Shown in pieces: positions 35,452 through 47,742 of a stretch of DNA of 64,000 bases. The number at the start of each line of letters is the position of its first letter. Positions within the stretch are counted from its first letter, which is position 1. The notes beneath the pieces are model-generated. The model had not been told where the DNA came from. It saw only the letters and a list, made by a program, of their open reading frames with translations, and did not search any database. The translations under genes and the position numbers were made by a program. Source of the stretch: Lolium rigidum (lineage: Eukaryota; Streptophyta; Magnoliopsida; Poales; Poaceae); NCBI RefSeq assembly GCF_022539505.1, contig NC_061510.1, positions 40,015,047-40,079,046 on the forward strand, read 5' to 3'.

Positions 35452-35982
35452 GTCGTCGTTCGACTGCGATGAGTTCCAGCGGTTTTGGCCGTCACCGTCG
35501 GTCTCAATCGACGCCTTGTGTTCTACTGTGTCTTCTGGTCCGGCTTGATTTTCTCTTCGCGACCTCGCACGCTCTCCCCAACCCTAGCCCTAATTAGGGT
35601 TCCGAGGTGTTGGTGCCCCCTCGGCTTCGTCTTCCTCCTTGTGGTTACGATGTTCTCCGTGGACGTCCTCGCCATTGTTCGCCGTGCCTGGTGGCCATAC
35701 GATGCACTTCCACACCTGGTTTCCGTCGTGCCCCTTGTCATCGACGTCTCCTCCCGCTCTGCCTGGTACGCCGCCTCCTTCTTCCTCTGAGCTTGCTATA
35801 GCTAACCCTAGCTATCTCTAGCTCTCCCTAGTTAATCTCCTTCGATAGGAGTGCTGACTTGTTGATCTATGGTGCTGCCATGTTTATAAGCTTGTTCCTT
35901 TTATGTCTATCTATATGTGGATTTCTCAAATTACTGCCTGTAATATCCATGTACTAGTTCATCCATTTGATGAACTAGTCAT
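35452..35982. other. Flank of LTR2; no gene seen
   Basis: Short open frames at 35485-35790 and similar are uncharacteristic. A CTAGCTATC/CTAGCTCTC/CTAGTTAATC run near 35800-35840 is simple repetitive. Nothing is assignable. Confidence 0.35.
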
Positions 35983-37185
35983 CGACTTATATTTTGTTTG
36001 AAATGGGAGCATTGCCCTAGCCTCTGCATTTAAAGGATGCGCACAACTTTTCTTTATAAGATTATTCTTAAGATCTTACAAGAGGAATTCAAAGATCAAT
36101 TTGAAGCCACCATCCTAGCGACAACTCGCTAAACCTATAAGAAACGATGAAGGGGTTGTTAAGAACAGAGCCACTACCCTGACCTCACACCAACGCACAA
36201 CATCTAAACACCGATTGTCTGCCCAAGCCGCCCATTGGAGGTTGGGAAACATAATCAGTCTAGCAGACCCTCAGCGCACGCCATTACATACACCATAGAA
36301 TCGCTACCGCCGTCTTTCACGAGCCCATCATCAAGAGAGATCAACACATTGACCTTGACAGGCCTGTCATCAACGTCGCCACGACACCAAACAACACCAC
36401 CAGCCTGCGCGCGTCCAACATACTGCGCCTGTCTCCGAGACCCCGCTGCACCATGCCGCCGAGACTCTACGACGTCAAGACAGCAGAAACACACCGCTCC
36501 ACCTCAGCACCACCACCATTCGTTGTCTGCTCCAAAAACAATGCCCCAACAGGTAGAACGATGCTGCGCGTCGCCATCATCCGATCCGGGACACCCAGAT
36601 CTAGGGTTTCCCCCGGAGCAGCCCAGACGAGGAGAAAACGTAGACTGCAGAGATGATGCCTTCAACAAGGTAGCGACGAACATGCGCTGCCATCATCGGC
36701 CATGACCGAAGTCAGGACCAGCTTTCACCGGCAGCCACGCCTCGCCGTCGGGGACTAGATGACGGATCACGAGACCCGCCAAAATATCCACAAACTAGTC
36801 GATCTCCTCCGGCGAAAGAGGAGACCACCACCGCCATGGATTCCACAAGCCTCATGCCGACCACCTCCGGCGGAGGGAAAAGACACTGCCGCTTCAGAAC
36901 CCCGTTGTCCTCGGTGATGCAGAGGTATCCAAGGGAACTACGCACCGATGGAGAAAGAGGGATACGCCCACCTGCCCAGGCTCAACGGACCCAGATCGGG
37001 GCGCACCACCCCACACGCCACCGCCAGCCGCAGAAGATCCGCCCCGGCTGCCGCTACCCCGCCTCACCGTCGCGAGGAAGGAAGAGCCGGTCGCCGCCGT
37101 GTAACATCCCAACCTTGTGTTTCTAAATAAATGGGTGTTCATGTGCATCTCAGGCATGTAGTTTGCATTTGAGAAAATTTTGCAT

Positions 37186-37735
37186 CAAAGTTTAATGATT
37201 TTGAAATATGCAAATCCCTCTCTGTTTCTTCTCCATTCAAAATCTCTCAAGTTTTCAAAATATACAACATGGCATTGTTGTTATTCAATAAGGCCATGTG
37301 TGTTTATGATTTCTCTGGCAAAATTGAGTTTCAAACAAAATTCAAACATATTCAAATTTGAGTTTGAAATGAGAAAATAAATTTCAGAAAATCAAATCCT
37401 AGTTGTTTATNNNNNNNNNNNNNNNNNNNNNNNNNNNNNNNNNNNNNNNNNNNNNNNNNNNNNNNNNNNNNNNNNNNNNNNNNNNNNNNNNNNNNNNNNN
37501 NNNNNNNNNNCAAAGTTTAATGATTTTGAAATATGCAAATCCCTCTCTGTTTCTTCTCCATTCAAAATCTCTCAAGTTTTCAAAATAGACAACATGGCAT
37601 TGTTGTTATTCAATAAGGCCATGTGTGTTTATTATTTCTCTGGCAAAATTGAGTTTCAAACAAAATTCAAACATATTCAAATTTGAGTTTGAAATGAGAA
37701 AATAAATTTCAGAAAAACAAATCCTAGTTGTTTAT
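37186..37735. repeat. 225-bp direct duplication on both sides of an assembly gap
   Basis: Positions 37186-37410 and 37511-37735 are the same 225 bases with three substitutions, separated by exactly 100 N at 37411-37510. This is more likely an unresolved overlap or heterozygous copy than a biological repeat. Confidence 0.85.
37411..37510. other. Assembly gap of 100 N
   Basis: Exactly 100 undetermined bases, a conventional size for a gap of unknown length. Confidence 0.99.
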
Positions 37736-39695
37736 CCATGTTTCATACATCTTTGAACCAATTAAATATGAGCCTTAGTAGAAACCCTAATTTGACCCCT
37801 CTCATATGTCGGGGTTCGAAGCCGAACCCCTTTAATTTCCATCGATGCACCTAGGGTTACCCAAACCCCTTTAATATGACATGTCATCATGTTGTATGTG
37901 CATTGCATTGTACCTTGTCTTGATTGTGCTCTTCCTTTCCGGTGTTTGGTTCTTCACGATAGGGACCGAACGCGAGCCTGAGATCAACGCCACCGAAGAG
38001 AAGCACCAGAACAACGAGGGACAAGGCAAGCCCTAACCTGGTTCATATATGGTTTCGAAATGCTTTACTTCTGGTTCTTACATATTGCATCCGCTTCAAA
38101 TATGTTTTATCGGCAGTTGTAGATATCCTATGTGTGCATGTTCCATCCATTGTAGCCCAGAGTTCCTGATCCACCGCTCCCAGCAAAACTAGGTCTGAGC
38201 TTGTTCGCATCGCTAGAGCCATATATGTGTTATGCTAAGCTATGCTTAGCTGTTGAAGTCTGATCCATCCGGTTGATGAATCAGAGCTACGAATGAACCT
38301 AGTTTGACAGGATGACGTGGTAAGATCAGTGTTGTTGTTAATAAACATGTTTAAAGGCTTGGATGGGCCGCCACATGGGGATGTGGTGATTTGACTCGCT
38401 CTCACCGATACTAGGACCTGAGTTCTCGCCTTCGGAACCAAGACTGAGCGTACAGCCACACGGGGCCCATGGGAACCCCTTGGCCCGAACTTGCCTAGCT
38501 TACCCATGAGTCAATTAGTTTGCGAGTTCCATTTGCCATACGCATGGGGAAAAGGTGGAAAAGGTTTTCAAAGTGCATCATACAGGGCGTGGCTAGGGTG
38601 AAGGATGCTGGAGGCATTGAACTGGATCCCTGCGCATAATGACCGGGACCGCCTCGGAGAGTGGCTACCTACAATGACGGAGTTCCCCAGTTAGTTTGAC
38701 TCATGGAATAGGCGAAGTAAGGGAAAGGTTTTGGTCGACCACCCTCTGCCGGCACACCAAGGAAGTGTGTTAATCTAGTGGCACTAAGAGTCGGTCGGTG
38801 CGTGTGGGTAAAGTTGTACACCCCTGCAGGGTAAATCTTTTCGAAAAGCCGTGTCCACGGTTATGGACGACTTGGTGATGGATTCTGTGATCATAGACAA
38901 CTTGAACCTAATCGTAAAACCTGATGTCAATGTGTGATAAGGATCCCTTCTCAGGGTGTCGAGGGGGTGATCCTAGGTGATAGGTTCAGGTAATGATGAA
39001 GATTCGGTGGATTCAACATGATGATCTTAGAGCTAGAGTTGATATCGCTCTCTTATCCCTTTTGAAAATGGTCTGAATAGATGAGCTCCTGCTCCCTCCT
39101 GTTTACAAAGGAAAACTGGCTTTTCGCAAAGTAAGCTCCACATAAAGCTTCGCATACCCGCTTTGCTAACAGGTTGTACTAAGTCTTGCTGAGTCCCTGT
39201 ACTCAGCCTTGCATGCTTTGTTTCAGAGGAAGTCCTTTCAACTGATGGCGGTTTCTACCTCGACGTCGACGAGTAGTTCGGAGTTCCTCAGGCGGCAGCC
39301 TGAGACTTGTGGGCTGGGACGTCGCCTTATGTTATGGCCTCTTAGCCCTTTGCAGTCTTGTTATATAGATAACATAATTTGTTTTCCGTTGCTTGTTGAA
39401 TTGTGGTCAGTGACCTCTGCGTGTAATAAATTTGGATCTTAACTCTGCTAAGAGTTGTAATATATTTGCTTTCAGTCGTAGAGTCACTGTTGTGTTACCG
39501 ATTCTCACCCTGTAGGCCCTAGAGATCTAGGTTAGGCTTATGCCAGATGTGATATCTGGGTTTGTCTAGCCCCGACCTCCGGGGTTGCGACACGCCGCAC
39601 CCTTCGATCTGCGACCGAGGAAGACCGCCGCCACCACCGCGCCAACCGGGCTTTGCCCGGCGACGCCCTGGCCGGGCGGGGGCGGCGACTTATAT

Positions 39696-41026
39696 GGTTA
39701 TGTATTGATTCATCCCTGTTATTGAAGTGGTATTCCTTCACTTTCATCAGTGAACTTATATTCATGTGTAAGCTTTACTTCTTAGATGTATTAGCTTGGT
39801 ATCTTCTAGATGTTGCACCTGATGCTTCAATGATTCATTGGCTTCAACTTCAATTAACTATCTCGATGCATATATGCTTATTTTTAGCGACGTTTCAAGT
39901 TACCGTGAAGCTTTCGTTTGGCTTTCCTTTGCATGTTTGTTCAAATCTCTAGCTCCGAATGTGCATGCCTAGGAAATGTAGATTGTCTTTATTGTGCTCA
40001 TCTTTTCCCGTTGCTTGAGTTTGCTTAGCTCACTGTTCAGTGTCCTTTTTTTCTTGTTCTTGTGCTAGTGACGTTTTCGCACTAAGTGCAGTTACTTGTA
40101 GAGTTATATTAGCAACTCTGATGATTTACTTTGGTTCATAGCTTTGATATGTTTTATTAGTTTGGGTTGGCTAGCTATGATCCATTGTATCAAATGATGA
40201 ACAAAAAATTCACAACCCATAGATGGTTGTAAGATTACCAAGTTTATATTCCTTGGTAAATAATCCATTTGAGCATCACTAGTGCCTCCCCCTAACTTGT
40301 TTTAGTATCAACCTGTTGCTTGTAGAGAAGCATTCGTATTCTGGATCTTATAATCCTAGTTCTTGTGAATAGCCTGCTCGTCCTAGCTGCTCGACCTGTT
40401 ATCTCTAAGTAAGCATTTTGGGTTGTTGGATGATCCGGATATGTTGGGAAGTATTTCTGGAGGATCTTGAGTGGTGTGACGTGTTTTTCTATCAATTGAT
40501 TTGTCTTGCTCAACAACCAAATGGATGAGAAAGATCTGGTGTTGGCCTCCTTGGTCGACTACTCCCTTTTATCTAACTTTGATTGTTGTTAATATCTTCA
40601 CACCTCAGTGCATGCACTTTTAGATGAATCATCTGCTTCCATGGGCGTCCTCTTTGGTTCAAGTTTCTGAGGTTCTTCTCCTCTTGTGTATCTGCAGGCT
40701 GTTTCCTTCTGCTCCAATCAAGCTAGCTTGTACTTAGCTCTGAAGCAATGTTCCATTTATTTTATTTGACTTCTAGTGTTTATGAGAGTTATTGACTGTA
40801 ATTGTCAATGCATTTATATTGCTATGTTTGCTCTTTAAAATGATCTTAGCAATCTTTTATTATTGTTGTATTCGTTGGTTTGAGATGTTTCTACTATCAT
40901 ACTGGTAAAAGTATGATTGTCATATCATCTTGGAATCTATTGCTTCGACTGGTCTTTATTCAAGTGGAAATTCAGACTTTGTCTTGTCATTGTTTCAGTT
41001 TAGTTGGGTAGCCTCTATGCATTCTT
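39696..41026. other. Intergenic DNA; no gene seen
   Basis: T-rich sequence without recognisable coding content or repeats; the frame at 39653-39952 is uninformative. Confidence 0.4.
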
Positions 41027-42731
41027 TGTATCTTTGAACAATTATCTGGTCTTAAAATTAATTTTCATAAGAGTGAGTTGTTTTGTTTTGGTAAAGCTAC
41101 AGAATTGGAACATCAATATAAAAACATCTTTGGGTGTACATCTGGGACTTTACCTTTCCGATATCTAGGGATTCCTATTCATTACCGGCGACTTCGCAAT
41201 TCTGAATGGAATCCGATGGAGAATCGGTTTACCTCAAAGTTAGGATGCTGGAAGGGCAAGATGTTATCTTATGTGGATCGCCTGGTGCTTGTAAATTCTG
41301 TACTTACAAGCTTACCAATGTTTATGCTATCATTCCTAGAAATTCCTAAAGGCGTGCGTAAGAGACTTGATTATTATCGTTCCCGCTTTTTTTGGCAAGA
41401 GGAGGATGATAAGAAGAAATATAGATTATCTAGATGGAATATAGTATGTAGACCTAAGGATCAAGGGGTTTGGGAATTGAGGTGCTTGAACTGAAAAACC
41501 TGTGCCTATTAAGTAAATGGCTTTTTAAATTGTTACATGAAGAAGGGATGTGGCAACAACTGCTTCATAATAAGTATATCAAAAACAAAACATTGGCTCA
41601 GGTAGAGGTTAAACCTACAGATTCACCGTTTTGGAAGGGACTTATGCGGGTTAAGCCAGAGTTTTTTAAGAGAGGGAGGTTCAAGGTTGGTAATGGGACG
41701 ACGGTACGGTTTTGGGAGGATACTTGGCTTGGCGACTACCCTCTAGCTGTACAATATCCGTCGTTATATAATATTGTCCAACGGAAGAATGAGTTGGTTT
41801 CTACGGTATTGGCACACTCACCGCTGAATATTGGTTTTAGAAGAACTCTCAATGAGTATAAATACAATTTATGGTTACACTTATGCCAGCGGCTTATGTC
41901 TATTAACTTATCTTATGAACCTAACATTGTTGTTTGGAACCTAAATGAATCTGGTTTATTTTCTGTTAAATCCATGTACCTTGATCTTATGAATGGTCAT
42001 ACTAGATTTTTGCGGAAATATCTTTGGAAGATTAAGGTTCCTCTAAAAATTAAGATTTTTATGTGGTTTCTAAGTAATAGAGTGTTTCTCACTAAGGATA
42101 ATTTGGCGAAGAGAAAATGGACAGGTTGTCAACAATGTTGTTTTTGCAACACTAATGAAACTGTTGACCATCTGTTTCTTCATTGTCCTTTTGCAAAAAT
42201 TGTGTGGCGCATGATTTTTTTTACATATAATATTCCAGCCCTTTCCAATGTAACTAATATGTTTGGTAATTGGCTAAATGGAGTGAATAAGAAGGATAAA
42301 CTTTATATTCGAATGGGTGTTTCGGCAATTTGTTGGTCGATTTGGACTAGTCGGAATGATATTATCTTTAATAAACAAAAGGGAAAATTTTTTTTGCAGG
42401 TTATTCTTCGTGAGGCGCATTGGTTACAACAATGGGCATAATTGCTCCCGGCGGACCAGCGGGATACCATGGTTACTGGATGCAGCCGGCTCCTGGAGGT
42501 CACTCAGGACTGCTATTTCCAGGCTACTGGATGGCGACACATTAGCAAAATTCTAGATGGATAGTTCTTTGTCTACCATCCATCTATTTTTGTTCCGTTT
42601 CGATACTCTTTTAGATTGCTTGGTCTGCGAGACTATCTTTATGTAATAAGTACTTGACGTTGACATTTTATTTAATAAATGGATGTGTGCATGCAGAGAC
42701 CGGGGCTATGCTCCCATATCTAAAAAAAAAA
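41027..42731 (+). mobile_element. 5'-truncated L1-type LINE, 3' half
   Basis: It begins inside ORF2 near a GLKINFHKSEL motif at the end of the reverse transcriptase. Then come FRYLGIPIHYRRL and SYVDRLVLVNSVL, a frameshift near 41470, and a long frame (41470-42441) with the zf-RVT domain (CQQCCFCNTNETVDHLFLHCPF). The C-terminal IWTSRNDIIFNKQKG segment follows. The 3' UTR ends in a tail with CAGAGACCGGGGCTATGCTC and an A-run at 42722-42731. The catalytic core is truncated and the frame is broken. I could not find a target duplication. Codon use is AT-rich, unlike the GC-rich LINE at 14 kb, so they are different lineages. Confidence 0.85.
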
Positions 42732-43464
42732 TGTACTTGGCTTTTCAGGTTTTGGTCATGGCTTAGTCATATCTTTTGGTTCTTCCGTGTCATGCATCTA
42801 AGGTTTAATACCTAAGGTGCATTCTTAAGCTCAAACATTAAAATGCCACACCTTTGGTGTTGGCGACATTATAACATTAACCCACTCTTTTTTAGTTGTG
42901 TACGTGTGAAGGTATGAATTGGAGCATCTCCAATAGAAGATGTAGTGTAGGTTTAGTCCAGATTTAACTCCTCATATTCAAGTTTGTAAATTTCATTTAT
43001 TCACTTCCTTGTAAAGTCAATGTATTATTTCAATTGTCAATAAAGTGTATCTTTGTTTCATTGCTCAAGCTCTCCATTTCTAAATTTGGTTATATGATAT
43101 TTTGAACTAAAATTTGAATGTAAGATTCAAATTCCAGTGTTTGACTTATAATGGTCATTTATATTATCTTGTTCATGTCTTTCTTTTATGCTAAATATCC
43201 TCAAAGCTTATTCCAAAACCAAACATTAATTGTCCAAAGGATAACGCTAATTCATCAAGACTCATATCAGGTTATCGATAACTTTGATTCCTCAATAGAA
43301 GCGAAAAATTTCTCCCCACTTTTAGATGAATGCACAAATCCTAAATCTACCCCTATGTCTCCTAGAAACCTAGGGTGTTACATCATATCCCCCTTATCAA
43401 ATACTTCATCCGGAAGTTGCAGTACTTCGAATCTAAATAGGCGAGGATAATCTCTTTGCAAATC

Positions 43465-43839
43465 TTATTCTTTTTCCCAAGTAGCTTCTCTCTTAGGATG
43501 GTGCTTCCGCTGCACCTTGCAATATTTGATTGCTCTGTTTCTTAACCTCTTCAAATTCTCATCCAAAATTTTGGATGGTTTCAATTCATAGGTAAAGTAT
43601 GGTTGTAATTCTAGCTCCTCATGTGGCGAAGGTTCCTTTGGTGTTTTCAGACTCTTTTGTAGTTGTGTTACATGAAATACATTATGAATTTGAGATAATA
43701 TCTCCTGTAGTTTCGAATCGTAAGCCACTTGTCCATTTTTACTAAGTATAGGAAATGGTCCTATGTATCTCGAACTTAACTCCCCTCTTTCTCCGAACCT
43801 TTTAACTCCTTTAGTCGGACTAACTCTTAAATATACCAT
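43465..43839 (-). pseudogene. Gypsy integrase C-terminal region
   Basis: A 124-residue open stretch carries the conserved ELSSRYIGPFPIL and VFHVTQLQKSL motifs that follow the integrase core in Gypsy elements. It ends in a REATWE motif typical of chromodomain-like tails. It is disconnected from the upstream core by frame breaks near 43.9-44.1 kb. Confidence 0.8.
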
Positions 43840-44168
43840 GTCACCAACTTTTGGATCCCATGTTCTTCGCTTTAGGTCAGCATAACTCTTATGTCTGCTT
43901 TGGGCTATCTTCAGTCTCTCGCGGATGATATCGATGACATTTTTATTTTCTTTGATGTAGTCTTGTTCAAATTATTTGTTTTCACCAAACTCATACCAAC
44001 ATATATGTGATATGCACTTCTTTCTGTATAGTGTCTCAAATGGTACCATCTTGATACTACTTTGATAACTGTTGTTATATGACAACTCTGATAATGGTAA
44101 ATGTACGTACCATCATCCTCCAAAATGCAAAGCACATGCCCTCAAAATATTCTCTAGTATATGGTTAG

Positions 44169-45250
44169 TTATTTATGTCTATCCTCAGGTTTGGGGATGA
44201 TACGTTGTGCTAAATCTAACTTAGTTCCTAGTGCTTCATGTAAATGCTTCCAAAACACAAATGTGAACACTAATCCTCTCTCGTGCACAATCTTGTTTGG
44301 TACTCCATGTTTGCTCACTATCTCGTTAACACAAATATTGATTAACTTTTCTACTCGATCCTTTTGGTTTACGTCGATGAAATGTGCACTTTTGGTTAAT
44401 CGATCCACTATTAGCCATATCATATCCTTATGTCTTTGTAACACCTCGCCCACTCCCCCGACCGGGAATGTCACACCTTGTAGTTCTCTAGGATCTCTAG
44501 ACTGGCCTCATAAACCAAAATTAGTCTTTTCTGCGCACTTTGTCCTCACTCGTGCGCACCCGGGGAAGGACTTCCCGGTCAGTCACCCATCCTAAAATCG
44601 CTCCGGGCCAAGCATGCTTAACCTTAGAGTTATTTGGAGATGAGCTTCCAGAAAAGAAGTTGCAAGTTGTTGATATGAGTATCTTATCAATCTACTGAGC
44701 CCTAGGCCAAGATGTCACACTCATCCCCCCACAGAAGATCGACGTCCTCGTCACTCAACCCCAAGCCGGGAACGTCCCCTCTTGGCACACGTCCATGTGT
44801 CCAGTGCCGGCGCATGTGCCATAACGGGTCACACGTCTGTGCTCCTGACCCGCACACGCACATGTTATAGAGAGGGTCGGCTCTGATACCAAATGTATCA
44901 CCCCAACCACTCCCCCGACAGGGCATGTCACCCATGGTAGCTCTCTAGGATCTCTATAATGGCCCCACGGTCTTTTCTGCACACTTGTTCCTCGCTCGTG
45001 CGCACTCAGGAAGGACTTGCCGGCCAGTCAACCATCAACAAATCGCTCAGGGTCAAGCACACTTAACCTCATAGTTCTTTGGAGATGAGATTCCAAAAAA
45101 ATAAGTTGCAACTTGTTGATATGAATATCCTATCAATCCTATTGAGCCTTTGGGCCAGGATGTCACGATCTTTTAGTCATGGGTAGTCCAGTGACAAAAT
45201 TCATTCCTATTTCTTCCCATTTCTGCTCTGGAATAGGTAAATGTTGCAAT
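44169..45250 (-). pseudogene. Gypsy integrase core split by Cassandra TRIM
   Basis: Upstream of the insertion (45173-45250) the - strand reads [14 protein letters not shown]. Downstream (44169-44436) it continues KDMIWLIVDRLTKSAHF. The two meet in frame once the 5-bp target duplication is discounted, which fixes the insertion point. Additional stops make the core non-functional. Confidence 0.8.
44437..45167 (-). mobile_element. Cassandra TRIM retrotransposon, complete
   Basis: The LTRs are 44437-44719 and 44894-45167, bounding a 174-bp internal domain. The internal domain begins with the complement of a purine tract (CTCATCCCCCCACAG). It ends with the complement of the initiator-Met tRNA primer site (GGCTCTGATACCA). 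The target duplication is GTCTT (44432-44436) and ATCTT (45168-45172), with one substitution. Each LTR contains 5S-rRNA-derived sequence; in complement, 44580-44640 includes GGTTAAGCATGCTTGG and GGATGGGTGACTGACCGGG. These match the internal promoter boxes A and C of plant 5S genes. Those features define Cassandra. It encodes no protein. The two LTRs differ considerably, so it is an old insertion. It is oriented on the - strand by primer site and purine tract. Confidence 0.9.
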
Positions 45251-45991
45251 TTTCCAGCAGGACTCTAATGTTTTTCCTTGACTCTCTTGCATGTATAGTA
45301 TTCAGATACAAACTTTGCAATTTTTATTTTCATGTTATTGTACCAAAATATCTCTTTCAAATCCATGTACAACTTACTACTTCTTGGATGAATTGAGTAG
45401 GGTGATTGGTGAGCTTCTTTTAAAGTAACATCATTGATCTCAGGAATATCCGATACACATTACCTTCCATGAAATCTCAGAGCTTCGTGTGTATCAAGGT
45501 TCAATTATGATGATCTTCCTTCTCTGATCCTACGGATTTCTTCTTGCAGATAAGGATCATCACCTTGTCTACTTGTTATATCATCCTTGAGGTTAACGCT
45601 CATCTCAGAAATCTCCAACACTGCTGCTATGGTTCCGATAGGTGGTCCATTCCAAAACTCAATTTGGACTTGATTCAATTCCTTATGAAGTTATTGGTAA
45701 TTCTCTATGTATCAACCAATTGCATGACTCTTTTCTGCTCAAAGCATCTGCTACAACATTGACTTTTGCTGGAGTATAATTGATTATTAAATCATAGTCT
45801 TTTATGAACTTCATCATCTTCATTGTCTCATACAAACTCCTTCTGATTATAGAAATATCTTAGACTTCTATGATCTGTGTACAACTTACATTTGGCTCCG
45901 TAAAAAAAATGTCTTCAACTCTCGAGTTCGTAAACAACTACTGCAAGATCATGATCATGTGTTGGCCAATTGAATTCATGTGGTTTCACAA

Positions 45992-46777
45992 CTACCTTGA
46001 TCCATAAGCAATAACTTTCCCGTCTTGCATGAGTACACATCCAAATCCATCTTTAGATACATCAGAATACAACGCGTAATCCTTCCCAAGCTCTGGTACT
46101 GCTAACACAAGTGTTATTGTAAAAAAAATCTCGAGCTCTTGAAAATTTTGTTCACACATCTCAATCCACAAAAAAGGTACATTCTCCCTTAATAGATTTG
46201 TCACGGGTCCAACTATCTTGGAAAATCCTTCTATGAATCTCCGGTAATATGTAGCCGTTCCTAAAATATTTGTATTTGTTTCACATTGTGAGGACCTTTC
46301 CAATCTAAAATAGATTGTACTTTGCTTAGATTTATGAATATTCCTTCTTTACTGATAACATGTCCAAGAAATTCAACTTGGTCTAAACAAAATTCACATT
46401 TGCTGAATTTGGCATATGGCTAATGCTCTCTTATTACTTCCAATACTTTCCTTAAATGCTATGCATTCAACCTTATCCTTGGAATATACAAGTCTATCAT
46501 CAATGAACACGATGAAAAATTTGTCTAAGTATAGCATGAATACTTTATTCATCAAGTTCATAAATATGGCAAATGCATTCATCAACCTAAATGGCACTAC
46601 CAAATATTGATGATGTCCATATCTCGATATAAAAACAGTTTTTGGAATATCTTCTCGTTTAATTTTTATCAGATAATATCCTAATCTCAAATCGATCTTT
46701 GATAAAACTCCGGCTCCTTGGATTGGATCAAAAAAATCTTGAATTCTGGCTAGTGGGTACTTATTTTTGATGGTCAC
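45992..46777 (-). pseudogene. Gypsy reverse transcriptase and RNase H remnants
   Basis: Positions 46394-46777 contain [28 protein letters not shown] and a FIDDRLVYS segment. The last corresponds to the catalytic F(I/V)DDILVYS motif with the adjacent Ile replaced by Arg. Positions 45992-46303 contain YYRRFIEGFSKI and the start of RNase H (YSDVSKDGFGCVLMQDG). Frames are separated by stops around 46310-46390. Confidence 0.8.
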
Positions 46778-47526
46778 ATTGTTTAAATTCCTCTAATCTC
46801 CCCACATCCTTCTTCCTCCATCTCTTTTAGCCACAAATACCACCGGGGCTCCCCAAGGTGATATGCTTTCTCTTACAAATCCTTTATTTACTAGCTCATC
46901 AACTTGTTCCTTCAATTTCACTAACATTTTTGGCCCCATCTTACAGGGTGGTTGTGATATTGGTGAATTTCATGGCATCAAGTCAATGGTAAATTGAACA
47001 TCTCTATATGGTGGCATTCTTGTTAATTCTTGCAGAAATACATGTGAAAATTCTTTTGCCACCGGTATTTGTTCCAAGTCACCCCTTTGAGCGAGTTCAA
47101 CTGTAACTCCACCTAAATTCTTGTGTTCTTATCTCCTTGGTAGACTATACACCCACCATCCGGACTTTTTAGAGACACATTTTCTCTTTGCAAACAATTT
47201 GGGTTCCATTATCTGACGACTAGTCCATTCCCAAGATAACTGCAATGTCCTTCATGGGTATCACTAAAAGATTAATGCATGTCTATATATCATGATAACT
47301 TGATCCATCTTAACGTGGGTCATTACTATAGTTCCTCCCATAGATAAGATCTTCATCGGATGTTCTAATATGCGGCTGCTAATCCTGTGTGCATCAATAA
47401 ATTCCCTTCAAATAAATAATGAAGTTTCACCCATGTCAAATAATACTTCTCCAGGATGAGTAAGGATATTGAGCGTACCGATCACCGCTTGATCCGAGTG
47501 GATGGTTTATTCAATGTTGATTCATT

Positions 47527-47742
47527 TTAACTTCCGTACGGCTTTCCTTCACTCCTAGCACTATTTCCTCTGAACTTCCCTCCACGATTGTTTTGGCTTC
47601 CATTTCCCGGCTTATTTCCTCCGGCGTGTTGTCCCGAATTGTTCTGTTTGTTAGGACAGTTCATTTTCATATGTCCCATCTGTGCACAGCCATAACAAAT
47701 GATATTTGGCTGCCTGCATTCCGCTGCAAAGTGTTCTTTCAT
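47527..47742 (-). pseudogene. Gypsy gag zinc-knuckle fragment
   Basis: A CCHC knuckle CYGCAQMGHMKMNCP lies in a Gly/Asn-rich basic context (GGNKPGNGSQNNRGGKF), the usual nucleocapsid region of Gypsy gag. The flanking gag sequence toward 48.1 kb is broken by stops. Confidence 0.8.

Larger units (their letters stand above)
37100..39592. mobile_element. Solo-LTR-like insertion, about 2.5 kb
   Basis: The ends are TGTAACATCCC and GGTTGCGACA (TG...CA), with a perfect 5-bp target duplication CGCCG at 37095-37099 and 39593-39597. The terminal TGTAACATCCC style is common in grass Gypsy LTRs. No gag-pol, primer-binding site or internal LTR pair is seen, so a long solo LTR is the simplest reading. The 100-N gap and its duplicated flanks lie inside, so true length is uncertain. 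Confidence 0.7.
35993..39685 (-). mobile_element. Short non-autonomous retroposon, copy 2 (-), with nested solo LTR
   Basis: A 10-bp target duplication CGACTTATAT is found at 35983-35992 and 39686-39695. The 3' tail reads in complement ATGCAGAGGCTAGGGC...ATGCTCCCATTTC and abuts the left duplication. The body matches the 26.5-27.6 kb copy in reverse, with shared GGAGCAG, CGCGCAGG.TGGTGGTGTTGT and CCAATGGGCGGCTTGGG phrases. The 5' end is split by the LTR insertion at 37100-39592 and resumes at 39598-39685. Net length without the insertion is about 1.2 kb. It encodes no reverse transcriptase. Confidence 0.7.

Noticed and set aside
37403..37588. Open frame through the N gap
   Set aside because: It depends on 100 undetermined bases and on a duplicated contig end.
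44578..44641. 5S rRNA gene
   Set aside because: The match covers only part of 5S rRNA and lies within each of two LTRs with a Met-tRNA primer site between them, so it belongs to Cassandra rather than a functional 5S gene.
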